This document shows, piece after piece, positions 31,088 through 38,866 of a DNA stretch of 42,748 nt. The stretch is from positions 1-42,748 of the forward strand of contig JAFUMV010000115.1 of the NCBI GenBank assembly GCA_017482485.1, read 5' to 3'. The position numbers and the translations under genes were made by a program. Source of the stretch: Lachnospiraceae bacterium (GTDB lineage: Bacteria > Bacillota > Clostridia > Lachnospirales > Lachnospiraceae). The notes under the pieces are model-generated. The model was not told where the DNA came from. It saw only the letters and a list, made by a program, of their open reading frames with translations, and ran no database searches. How positions within the stretch are numbered: position 1 is the first letter of the stretch; each line of letters starts with the position of its first letter.

Positions 31088-32383
31088 TTATTTCTGTCCC
31101 AGACTGACAGGCGGTTTGGGCTGGTTCATGCTTCTTGCGCTCGTCTTGCCCTCAGGTCTGATTTCGCCCGCAGCAGTCAGAGAACGCTTGGTCAGCGCAG
31201 GTCCCACAAGCTCATAAATCAGTACACCGAACAGTACAACATTTCTTACAATTGCACCATCCGACAGATTTGCTGCTGTCAGAGACATTCCCAAAGCAAC
31301 ACCGGCCTGGGGAAACAGCGTAATCCCCAGATACTTCGTAATCTGAGAATCGCATTTCATCATTTTGCAGCCGCTGGACGCGCCCAGATATTTTCCCAGA
31401 CATCTGCAGACGATATAGATAAGTCCGATCAGCAATACCATCGGATCACTTAAAATCTGCAGATCCAGTTCTGCACCGGCCAGGACAAAGAACAGAATAT
31501 TCAGAGGAACAGTCCAGCCTTCCACACGGCCCATCAGCTCTTCGGAAGTTTCGCAGACGTTACAGAAAACAGTGCCGGTCATCATACATACCAGCAGCAG
31601 AGAAAATCCGAAATTCACACCGCCGATGTTAAACTCCAGCATGGAGATTCCAACGGTCAAAAGCACGAATGCTACCGAAATCGCCATACGTTTACTTCTG
31701 GAATGGAAGAACTGTTCCATAAAGTTTAACAAAAATCCGGTTACGGCACCGAGCACAAGTGAAAGAATAATTTCCACAATCGGTTCCACAACCATGCCGG
31801 TAATGCTGATACTGCCCGCTTCAATGGCATTTGCAACACCATAGGATACCGCAAATAAAATCAATGCCACCGCATCATCCAGTGCAACCACCAGCATCAG
31901 CAGTTTGGTCAGCGGACCATCCGCTTTATACTGCTTAATGACCATCAAAGTTGCCGCAGGCGCTGTGGCGGAAGCGATCGCACCCAGGGTGATGGCAGAA
32001 GAAAGGGAAATGATATGCGGGAATGCCAGATGCAGTGCGATCAGCACGATATCCACCACGATACAGGTTACAACACCTTCCATAATGCCGATGATGATGG
32101 CCTGTTTTCCCATGCTCTTTAACTGGGAAATCCGAAATTCATTACCGATAGTAAATGCGATAAATCCCAGGGCCGCCTTGGAAATGATGCTCAGTGCTTC
32201 CACCTCTTCCAGGGTGTTGAAACCAAGTCCCGGAATCTGAAGGGCACCGATACAGTAAGGCCCCAATAACAGACCTGCCACAAGATACGCCGTAACAGCG
32301 GGCAGATGCACCTTTTTTGCTACACGCGACATCAACAGGCCGCCGATCATAGCAATTGCTAAGCTGATAAATAATGTTTCCAT
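31088..32383 (-). CDS. CPA2-type cation:proton antiporter
   Basis: 431 residues with 12-13 membrane helices and no C-terminal TrkA-N or TrkA-C domain. Seen: HLPAVTAYLVAGLLLGPYCIG in the first helices, GAIASATAPAATLMVIKQYKADGPLT, the ion-binding pair in VVALDDAVALILF (Asp-Asp, about residues 166-167), and FVLAGAELDL in the second half. Known: the CPA2/Kef group exchanges Na+ or K+ for H+. AGGAG lies upstream. The ion specificity cannot be told from sequence. Confidence 0.88.
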   Translation of the reverse strand: METLFISLAIAMIGGLLMSRVAKKVHLPAVTAYLVAGLLLGPYCIGALQIPGLGFNTLEEVEALSIISKAALGFIAFTIGNEFRISQLKSMGKQAIIIGIMEGVVTCIVVDIVLIALHLAFPHIISLSSAITLGAIASATAPAATLMVIKQYKADGPLTKLLMLVVALDDAVALILFAVSYGVANAIEAGSISITGMVVEPIVEIILSLVLGAVTGFLLNFMEQFFHSRSKRMAISVAFVLLTVGISMLEFNIGGVNFGFSLLLVCMMTGTVFCNVCETSEELMGRVEGWTVPLNILFFVLAGAELDLQILSDPMVLLIGLIYIVCRCLGKYLGASSGCKMMKCDSQITKYLGITLFPQAGVALGMSLTAANLSDGAIVRNVVLFGVLIYELVGPALTKRSLTAAGEIRPEGKTSARSMNQPKPPVSLGQK

Positions 32384-32423
32384 GATAACTCTCTCCTATT
32401 ATGTATCTAAACAAAACATTTGA

Positions 32424-32452
32424 ATCATACCACTTTGCCTTTTATTTAGCAA
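32424..32452 (-). promoter_or_regulatory. Promoter of the antiporter operon
   Basis: On the minus strand TTGCTA (32452-32447), a 17-base spacer and TATGAT (32429-32424) with TGG directly upstream (extended -10). Confidence 0.7.
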
Positions 32453-32463
32453 GATCTTAACAC

Positions 32464-32493
32464 AAAAAATGTCCGGAAAACCGGACATTTTTT
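32464..32493 (-). terminator. Terminator of the pyrH-rseP cluster
   Basis: AAAAAATGTCCGG (32464-32476) and CCGGACATTTTTT (32481-32493) around AAAA: a perfect 13-base stem with A/T runs on both sides, so it works in either direction. It lies about 75 bases after the rseP stop. Confidence 0.88.
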
Positions 32494-32567
32494 ATAACAG
32501 GTCATCTGTTTTAACGCTACCAGGATACATACGCTCGAAAATCCCCTGATTTTGTGCAAAATACATA

Positions 32568-33623
32568 TTACCCCAAAATCCTCTGGATATCATTAAACAT
32601 AACAAACACCATGAAGATCATCAGCACCACAAATCCCGCAAAATGAATGATGCCTTCCTTTTCCGGCGGAATCGGCTTTCCGCGAACCACCTCCACCAGC
32701 ATAAACAACAGCCTGCCGCCGTCCAGCGCAGGCAGCGGAAGCAGATTCATCACCCCAAGGCTGACTGACAAAAGCATCGCAATGTTGACCATATTCATAA
32801 ATACCAGAAGCGGTCCGCCGGGCGCCGCCTGCTCTTTTACTTCGTTTACAATCTGAGCCATGCCCACAGGTCCTGCCACATCATCTCGGGTCAGATTTCC
32901 CTGTACTAAAGAGCCCACACTCATCAGCGAATTCTTCACGCAAAAGCGCAGCTGATACCAACCGTATTTAAGCAGGTCAAAGCCTTTGGCTTCCACATAA
33001 TAGGCATAATTCATAAAGCCCACCAGATAGCGGCCTTCTTCCTCATCATAAATCGGCGTCAGCGTTGTCTGATATTTTTGACCGTCACGTTCGTATTCCA
33101 CTTCTACGGGGGAACCGTCGCGGTTTAACGCCATTTCCAGCTGTATTTCCCGGGCCAGACGAATTTTGCTGTTAAACTTCAAAATTCTGTCTCCGGCCTG
33201 CATTCCTGCAGCCTCTGCCGCAGAACCTTCAATCACATCCCCCAGAACCGGCAGATCCGCTCCGGCATAGCCTGCGATGGCAATGGCAAATAAAAAGGCC
33301 AGAATAAAGTTAAAAATAGGTCCTGCTGCCACGGTAGAGATTCTCGCCCAGACGGAGGCGTTCTGAAAATTACCTTCCTGCGCCTTTCCGTCTGCGCTCT
33401 GCAGACCATCTTCTCCTTCAAACATACAGGCTCCGCCCAAAGGCAAAAGCCTTAAAACATACTCCGTCTCTCCTTTTTTGAATCCGGCCACCTTCGGTCC
33501 CATACCGACAGCAAACTCATTGACGCGAATGCCGTTGGCCTTTGCCAGCAAAAAGTGTCCCAGTTCATGCCCCATCACAATGACAAAAAATATCAGTAAA
33601 AAAATAACGATTGTTCCGATCAA
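32568..33623 (-). CDS. rseP: RIP metalloprotease RseP (site-2 protease)
   Basis: 351 residues, inner membrane. Seen: HELGH (about residues 19-23) in the first helix, a PDZ domain (about 110-190, LPVLGDVIEGSAAEAAGMQAGDRILKF), and the second catalytic motif NLLPLPALDGGRL (about 290-302). Known: it cuts membrane-embedded regulators such as anti-sigma factors and signal-peptide remnants. The start is TTG at 33623, overlapping the dxr stop (TTGA), with AGGAG 8 bases upstream; no ATG lies before the essential first helix. It is the last gene of the cluster; the ispG that often follows in Firmicutes is not here. Confidence 0.93.
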   Translation of the reverse strand: MIGTIVIFLLIFFVIVMGHELGHFLLAKANGIRVNEFAVGMGPKVAGFKKGETEYVLRLLPLGGACMFEGEDGLQSADGKAQEGNFQNASVWARISTVAAGPIFNFILAFLFAIAIAGYAGADLPVLGDVIEGSAAEAAGMQAGDRILKFNSKIRLAREIQLEMALNRDGSPVEVEYERDGQKYQTTLTPIYDEEEGRYLVGFMNYAYYVEAKGFDLLKYGWYQLRFCVKNSLMSVGSLVQGNLTRDDVAGPVGMAQIVNEVKEQAAPGGPLLVFMNMVNIAMLLSVSLGVMNLLPLPALDGGRLLFMLVEVVRGKPIPPEKEGIIHFAGFVVLMIFMVFVMFNDIQRILG

Positions 33624-34768
33624 AATTTCATCTCCTGCTCAATAAATTCATAGGTCTCTGCTTCTGTCTGCAGGATCTTACTCACATCAGGATTCCCGAT
33701 CACATGATGGTTATGCATTGCCGCTTCAATGATCTGAGGAATCTGTACAAAACGGATTTTACGCTCCAGCAAAAGCCTGACAGCCATTTCATTTGCCGCA
33801 TTGAATACGGTGGGCATGCTGCCGCCGCACCGTGCCGCCTCATAAGCCAGCGCAAGTCCCGGGAAGGTCTGCGTATCCGGCGCTTCAAAGGTCAGATTTT
33901 TTATCGCAAACAAATCCATTCTGGGCGCCTTCATTGGCCGCCTTTCGGGATAAAGAATTGCATACTGAATCGGAAGCTTCATGTCAGGCAGACCAAGCTG
34001 TGCGATCACAGCACCATCCTCATATTCCACCGCAGAATGCACAATGCTCTGGGGATGTACCACCACCTGAATCCGGTCCAGATCCACTCCAAAAAGCCAT
34101 TTTGCCTCCATCACTTCCAGTCCCTTATTCACCAGAGAGGCGGAATCAATTGTTACCTTTTTTCCCATGGACCAGTTAGGGTGCTTAAGCGCATCCTCAA
34201 GCGTCATATTTTCCAGTTCCGCTTTCGTTTTTCCCCGGAACGGTCCGCCGGAAGCGGTCAGCAGAATTTTGTGAATCTCATTATCCGCTCTGCCCTGCAG
34301 AGACTGGAAAATTGCAGAATGTTCACTGTCAACCGGCAAAATCGGCACTCCCATCTTCTCTGCCAGCGGCATAATAATGTGCCCGGCAGTCACCAGAGTC
34401 TCCTTATTGGCCAGTGCTATGGTCTTGCCGCTTTCGATGGCGGCAATTGTAGGACGAATGCCGATCATGCCCACCACGGCCGTGACTACAATATCGCTTT
34501 CTTTCATGGAGGAAATTTCCAGCAGTCCGTCCATGCCGCTGACCACCTTCACCGGCAGATCGGCCACTCTCTGCCTTAAATCTTCTGCCGCCTTTTCACT
34601 CCACATTCCTGCAATCAAAGGCTTAAATTCCCGAATCTGCTTTTCCATCAGATCCACGTTCTGTCCTGCGGCCAGCGCCACAGCCTGAAGGTCTTCGTTG
34701 TCCCTTATAATTTCCAGAGTCTGAGTCCCGATGGAACCGGTGGAGCCCAGAATCGCAATTTTTTTCAT
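33620..34768 (-). CDS. dxr: 1-deoxy-D-xylulose 5-phosphate reductoisomerase
   Basis: 382 residues. Catalyses the NADPH-dependent conversion of DXP to MEP, the first committed step of the MEP isoprenoid pathway. Seen: the dinucleotide loop GSTGSIG (8-14), ALANKETLVTAG, LPVDSEHSAIFQ with metal-binding Asp/Glu, ASGGPFRG and HPNWSMGKKVTIDSASLVNKGLEVMEA. The start at 34768 follows AAGGAG; the TG-type start 18 bases earlier is not needed. It sits between cdsA and rseP as in many bacteria, and feeds isoprenoid units towards UppS encoded in the same cluster. Confidence 0.96.
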   Translation of the reverse strand: MKKIAILGSTGSIGTQTLEIIRDNEDLQAVALAAGQNVDLMEKQIREFKPLIAGMWSEKAAEDLRQRVADLPVKVVSGMDGLLEISSMKESDIVVTAVVGMIGIRPTIAAIESGKTIALANKETLVTAGHIIMPLAEKMGVPILPVDSEHSAIFQSLQGRADNEIHKILLTASGGPFRGKTKAELENMTLEDALKHPNWSMGKKVTIDSASLVNKGLEVMEAKWLFGVDLDRIQVVVHPQSIVHSAVEYEDGAVIAQLGLPDMKLPIQYAILYPERRPMKAPRMDLFAIKNLTFEAPDTQTFPGLALAYEAARCGGSMPTVFNAANEMAVRLLLERKIRFVQIPQIIEAAMHNHHVIGNPDVSKILQTEAETYEFIEQEMKF

Positions 34769-34782
34769 ATAAAATCTCCTTG

Positions 34783-35610
34783 TCATCCGTGGCTTACCTG
34801 AAGCAGCAGCACGGAAAGAAAATAGATCACAGGCGCAGTGAATAAAACGCTGTCGAAACGATCCATCACACCGCCATGTCCGGGAATCAGCTTCCCATAG
34901 TCCTTGATTTCATGATTTCTCTTGATTGCAGAGGCGCTCAGATCTCCTACCTGAGAAATTATGGCACCTGCACCGCCGATCAATGCCACCAGCCAGATCG
35001 CATTCGGATTTTGGCTTTCCGGATACAGAAAAATCCAGGCAAAAAGACCTCCTACCAGCGCAGACCCGATCACACCGCCAATTGCACCTTCCACAGATTT
35101 CTTGGGGCTTAAAATGGGAGCAAGCTTATGTTTTCCCAGCGCCATTCCCGAAAAATAGGCACAGGTATCACATACCCAGGAGCTGATGAAGATCATCCAC
35201 ACCAGATAAACGCCAAAGGTGAGATCTCTTGTCATCCACACAAAGGAAAGCGGCACACATGCATAAAAAGCACAGAAAAATGCCGGCATAACCTGCAGCG
35301 CATGGTAACGCGGAAATGTAAATACATAAATAAACATTTCCATCAAAAACAAAAGGACAAGGCATCCCAGTCCCAGAGAAAAATCCTTCGTTGTAAAAAG
35401 CACAATCTCATACAGAACAATTCCTGCATATCCGGCATATTCCAGAAGACCGCCTTTATTGTCCTTTTCCACCTTACAGGCATGCATCAGTTCCCGAAAT
35501 GCCACCAGCGAAAGTGCCAGCACGGCACCGCCAAGCCAGAAACCTCCCAGCAACAGAAAAACAAGAGCCAGCACCACCAAAACAGCACCGCTCAACACTC
35601 TGACCAGCAT
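34783..35610 (-). CDS. cdsA: Phosphatidate cytidylyltransferase
   Basis: 275 residues with about eight membrane helices. Makes CDP-diacylglycerol from phosphatidate and CTP. Seen: the complete CDS signature SASAIKRNHEIKDYGKLIPGHGGVMDRFDS near the C-terminus (Lys-Asp and Asp-Arg-Asp positions intact). The ATG at 35610 was chosen because AAAGGAGG lies about 7 bases upstream; a GTG two codons earlier overlaps it. It starts 2 bases after the uppS stop. Confidence 0.95.
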   Translation of the reverse strand: MLVRVLSGAVLVVLALVFLLLGGFWLGGAVLALSLVAFRELMHACKVEKDNKGGLLEYAGYAGIVLYEIVLFTTKDFSLGLGCLVLLFLMEMFIYVFTFPRYHALQVMPAFFCAFYACVPLSFVWMTRDLTFGVYLVWMIFISSWVCDTCAYFSGMALGKHKLAPILSPKKSVEGAIGGVIGSALVGGLFAWIFLYPESQNPNAIWLVALIGGAGAIISQVGDLSASAIKRNHEIKDYGKLIPGHGGVMDRFDSVLFTAPVIYFLSVLLLQVSHG

Positions 35611-35612
35611 GC

Positions 35613-36320
35613 TCACTCCTCCTTTATCAGGCCGTATCGTCTGTCTCTATGATTATATGCCTCCACGGCTTTTTCCAATTCCTCCTTTGAAAAATCAGGC
35701 CAGGCCACCGGAGTAAAATAAAACTCCGTGTAGGCAAGCTGCCACAAAAGGAAGTTTGAAATTCTCTGTTCATTGCAGGTACGAATCAGCAGATCAGGTT
35801 CCGGAAGCCCTGCGGTATCCAGATAAGAGCTGATTGTATCTTCCGTAATCTGCTCTTCCTTCAGCGTTCCGTTTTTCAGATCTGCTGCCATTTTACACAT
35901 GGCGCGGCGCAGCTCATCCCTGCCCCCGTAATTGATGGCAATCTGGAAATGCAGCCCGGTGTTATCGGCGGTTGCTTTCTCCAGCCTGTCGATATCCTCC
36001 CGGATGTCCTCAGCCAGTCCGGTCTTATCTCCGATCACCCGGACACACATATTGTTTTTTGCAGCAGTTTTCAAACTGGATGTCATATAATTACGCAGAA
36101 GCTTCATCAGCGCATTCACCTCATCCTGAGGGCGATTCCAGTTTTCTGTGGAAAAAGCATAAACAGTCAGATAGTGAATTCCCATATTCCAGGCCGCTTC
36201 GCAAATCTTCTCCACGGTCTTTGCTCCCTGCATATGCCCGTAGTTGCGCGGCATGCCTTTCGCCTTCGCCCATCGACCGTTTCCATCCAAAATGATGGCC
36301 ACATGATTGGGTATATTCAT
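35613..36320 (-). CDS. uppS: Isoprenyl transferase (undecaprenyl diphosphate synthase)
   Basis: 235 residues, cytosolic. Condenses isopentenyl units onto farnesyl diphosphate to make the lipid carrier for cell wall synthesis. Seen: the catalytic LDGNGRWAKAKG (Asp about 12), GHMQGAKTV, YAFSTENWNRP, and the C-terminal RTCNEQRISNFLLWQLAYTEFYF. The common form of the last motif is RT(S/G)GE; here the two residues are Cys-Asn (182-183). The start at 36320 was chosen for GGAGG 5 bases upstream; the longer extension to 36425 is not family sequence. A hairpin lies between frr and this gene. Confidence 0.95.
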   Translation of the reverse strand: MNIPNHVAIILDGNGRWAKAKGMPRNYGHMQGAKTVEKICEAAWNMGIHYLTVYAFSTENWNRPQDEVNALMKLLRNYMTSSLKTAAKNNMCVRVIGDKTGLAEDIREDIDRLEKATADNTGLHFQIAINYGGRDELRRAMCKMAADLKNGTLKEEQITEDTISSYLDTAGLPEPDLLIRTCNEQRISNFLLWQLAYTEFYFTPVAWPDFSKEELEKAVEAYNHRDRRYGLIKEE

Positions 36321-36413
36321 AATTTCCTCCATTCCAAAACGATTCTCTCTGAAACGCACACCGGATTTTCGATTCGGCATCACGATCAAAGCATTTTTGT
36401 GACGTTTCGCCAC

Positions 36414-36440
36414 AAAAGGGGACAAGCTGTGCCTGCCCCC
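36414..36440 (-). terminator. Weak terminator/attenuator between frr and uppS
   Basis: On the minus strand CCCC-type stem: GGGG (36418-36421) pairs with CCCC (36437-36440), with inner CA/TG and GC/GC pairs and two mismatches, followed by TTTT (36417-36414). A second small dyad follows (36396-36417). It may lower expression of the lipid genes below pyrH-frr. Confidence 0.45.
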
Positions 36441-36454
36441 TTCACCTCAACTTT

Positions 36455-37006
36455 TTATACAGTCATGATTTCTTTGGATTTGGACTCAATCAGCTTGTCC
36501 ACATCCTTGATATACTTGTCTGTCAGCTTCTGCAGCTTATCTTCCAGCTCTTTGATTTCGTCTTCGGAGACTTCCGTCTTTCCGAGCTTCTTTAAGAAAT
36601 CATTGCCGTCACGGCGGATATTGCGGATTGCAACCTTAGCATCTTCGCCCTTCTTCTTCACATCCTTCACCAGCGCTTTACGGCGTTCCTCAGTGACTTC
36701 GGGGAATACCAGACGAATCACGCTGCCATCGTTGGAAGGTGTAATTCCAACATCGGATGCCATGATCGCCTTCTCGATCTCTTTGATCATCTTCTTCTCC
36801 CAGGGGGCGATCTGAATCATTCTCGCTTCGGGAACCGTGATATTGCCCACCTGCTGTAAAGGTGTGGGAGTTCCGTAATAATCTACTCTGATCTTATCCA
36901 GAACATGAGGGTTTGCGCGGCCTGCGCGGATTCCCTGATAATCCGATTCCAGATATGCACACGCCTTCTCCATTTTAGTGTCAAACTGCTGTAATCTCTC
37001 GTCCAT
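36455..37006 (-). CDS. frr: Ribosome recycling factor
   Basis: 183 residues, the usual length. Works with EF-G to split post-termination ribosomes. Seen: GIRAGRANPHVLDKIRVDYYGTPTPLQQVGNITVPEARMIQIAPWEKKMIKEIEKAI, the family core, and the long charged helices to the C-terminus. It starts 21 bases after pyrH, the conserved pyrH-frr pair. Confidence 0.97.
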   Translation of the reverse strand: MDERLQQFDTKMEKACAYLESDYQGIRAGRANPHVLDKIRVDYYGTPTPLQQVGNITVPEARMIQIAPWEKKMIKEIEKAIMASDVGITPSNDGSVIRLVFPEVTEERRKALVKDVKKKGEDAKVAIRNIRRDGNDFLKKLGKTEVSEDEIKELEDKLQKLTDKYIKDVDKLIESKSKEIMTV

Positions 37007-37027
37007 GATTAACCTCCCTGATTGTTC

Positions 37028-37723
37028 TTATACGGTCACCTTGGTGCCGTTGAATGTTCCATATAAGGTGTTGACAATGCTGTTCTCTTCATTGAGACTG
37101 AACACCCACATGGGCATTCTGTTGTCTCTGGCCAGAATGGATGCTGTCATATCCACCACCTGCAGATTCTTCTCGATAACTTCGTCAATTGTCACCTCGT
37201 CATACTTCTTCGCCAAAGGATTCTTCTTCGGATCGTCGTCATACACGCCGTCAATTGCCTTCGCCAGCAGAATCACATCCGCCTCCACTTCAATTGCACG
37301 CAGCACAACGCCCGTATCCGTTGAAAAATAAGGATGTCCTGTTCCGCCTGCGAAAAATACAACCATTCCCTTTTCAAAATATTTGTTGGCACGATCCTTG
37401 GAGAACAGCTTTGTAAAAGAGCCGCACTCAAAGGGGGTCAGAATGTTGGTCATCATGCCCACCGAGCGGAAAATCTCAGATACATAAATACAGTTCATCA
37501 CCGTTGCCAGCATGCCGATCTGGTCCGCCTTGGTTCTGTCAATGTTCTCACTGGTGCGTCCTCTCCAGAAGTTGCCGCCGCCGATGACGATACCGACCTG
37601 TGTACCGTTATCCACCAGCTGCTTCACCTGCATGGCCACCGCCCGGACAGTGGGTTCATCAAATCCCTGCTTCTTATCTCCGGCCAGAGCTTCACCGCTC
37701 AATTTTAAAAGTATTCTCTGCAT
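37028..37723 (-). CDS. pyrH: UMP kinase
   Basis: 231 residues. Phosphorylates UMP to UDP; hexameric and normally controlled by UTP and GTP. Seen: LLKLSGEAL at the N-terminus, VIGGGNFWRG, DQIGMLATVMNCIY, AGGTGHPYFSTDT and ATDGVYDDDPKKNP-type AIDGVYDDDPKKNPLAKKYDEV. GAGGTGG precedes the ATG. It heads the minus-strand cluster; the rpsB-tsf genes that often precede pyrH are absent, and a divergent operon starts upstream. Confidence 0.97.
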   Translation of the reverse strand: MQRILLKLSGEALAGDKKQGFDEPTVRAVAMQVKQLVDNGTQVGIVIGGGNFWRGRTSENIDRTKADQIGMLATVMNCIYVSEIFRSVGMMTNILTPFECGSFTKLFSKDRANKYFEKGMVVFFAGGTGHPYFSTDTGVVLRAIEVEADVILLAKAIDGVYDDDPKKNPLAKKYDEVTIDEVIEKNLQVVDMTASILARDNRMPMWVFSLNEENSIVNTLYGTFNGTKVTV

Positions 37724-37740
37724 ACCGCCACCTCTGTCAC

Positions 37741-37763
37741 AAAAATTCGGCCGTTTTGCGGCC
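37741..37763 (-). terminator. Terminator-like hairpin in the pyrH leader
   Basis: On the minus strand GGCCG-CAAAA-CGGCC followed by GAATTTTT, only a few bases after the predicted transcription start. As no minus-strand gene lies upstream, it can act only on the pyrH transcript. Confidence 0.5.
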
Positions 37764-37773
37764 TTCTAGCGAC

Positions 37774-37779
37774 AGTATA
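37774..37779 (-). promoter_or_regulatory. Extended -10 promoter of the pyrH cluster
   Basis: On the minus strand TATACT (37779-37774) preceded by TGC; the matching -35 (TTTCCG, 17 bases upstream) is poor, which an extended -10 can offset. Confidence 0.55.
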
Positions 37780-37837
37780 GCATAGATTTGGCCGTACGGA
37801 AAGTGAAAAATAAACTTTTCCCTTTTATGACATTATG

Positions 37838-37846
37838 TGCTAGAAT
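37838..37846 (+). promoter_or_regulatory. Extended -10 promoter of the pilus-like operon
   Basis: TGC followed by TAGAAT (37841-37846) without a good -35. The predicted leader is about 75 bases. Confidence 0.45.
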
Positions 37847-37928
37847 AGGAAAAGAAACCGACATCAGCGCCGTTTGGCCATACAGCAGGATTTCAAAAGA
37901 GCGGCGCAGTTTTCACGAAAGGACATCC

Positions 37929-38855
37929 ATGCGCAGGATAAAATTTTTCGCTCTTTTGTCACTGCTGTTTTTTGTCTTTTTTTGCGGCTGCAGTAAGGAA
38001 ACCTCCCTGCAGGCCCCAAAACCGGGCGGCGGCGCACGCCGAAGTACCCGACAGGTTCTCACCCCCAGCGCCCCCGGAACAGTCATTTATGAATCTGAGG
38101 ATCTTTTGTTGGATGCCTCCAATACCGATCAGGGCTACCTGATGGTGAAATGGCTGAAGGAAGAAAGCAAAATCAAGCTTCAGATGAGCGGTCCCTCCAA
38201 TATTACATATACCTACAATCTCCCTGCGGACAACAATTGGCATGTTTATCCTTTCACCCAGGGAAGCGGCTCCTATACCATCAATATTTACGAAAATCTG
38301 CATGATAATCAATATTATCTGAATTTTTCACAGAAGCTTTCGGCGGTGCTTACAGACGAGCTGACTCCTTTTCTGTACCCGAATGAATATGTGAATTTTA
38401 ATGAGCAGACGCAGGCTGTCACGCTCGCTGAAGAGCTGGCTGCCGACTCCGATGACGATCTGGACGTGATTTCTTCTGTTTTTTATTACATCGTAACCAA
38501 CATTTCCTATGATTATGAGAAAGCGGCATCTGTAAAAAGCGGTTATACTCCTGTCATTGATGAAACACTTGAGTCCCAAAGCGGCATCTGTATGGATTAC
38601 GCCGCTTTAATGACCTGTATGCTGCGTTCCCAGCAGATTCCGGCCAAACTGGAGGTCGGTTACACCGGTGACGTCTATCATGCCTGGATCTCAGCCTGGG
38701 TGAAGGATAAGGGCTGGATTTATAACCTCATCGAATTCGACGGCACCTCCTGGAATATGATGGATCCCACCTTTGCTTCCACCGAAAGTCAGGGGAAGGA
38801 TCTGTCCAATTACATCAAAAATGATGACAGCTATTTCATCAAGTACTCCTATTGA
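37929..38855 (+). CDS. Transglutaminase-like domain lipoprotein
   Basis: 308 residues, exported. Seen: a signal peptide ending in a lipobox-like FCGC (lipid-anchored Cys about 21), a Pro/Arg-rich linker, a beta-rich region (about 50-165) and a C-terminal transglutaminase-like core with the full triad: Cys about 221 in SGICMDYAALMTC, His about 251 in YHAWISAW and Asp about 279 in NMMDPTF. The start at 37929 follows AAAGGA. It is the first gene of the operon with PilC and PilT. Known: bacterial members are often proteases or peptide-modifying enzymes. Its link to pilus proteins is unexplained; processing or cross-linking of surface subunits is a guess. Confidence 0.85.
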   Translation: MRRIKFFALLSLLFFVFFCGCSKETSLQAPKPGGGARRSTRQVLTPSAPGTVIYESEDLLLDASNTDQGYLMVKWLKEESKIKLQMSGPSNITYTYNLPADNNWHVYPFTQGSGSYTINIYENLHDNQYYLNFSQKLSAVLTDELTPFLYPNEYVNFNEQTQAVTLAEELAADSDDDLDVISSVFYYIVTNISYDYEKAASVKSGYTPVIDETLESQSGICMDYAALMTCMLRSQQIPAKLEVGYTGDVYHAWISAWVKDKGWIYNLIEFDGTSWNMMDPTFASTESQGKDLSNYIKNDDSYFIKYSY

Positions 38856-38866
38856 AAGGATTTCCT

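Noticed and set aside
33611-34579. 322-residue open frame on the plus strand
   Set aside because: It is antisense to dxr, a clearly real gene, and has the skewed composition of a shadow frame.
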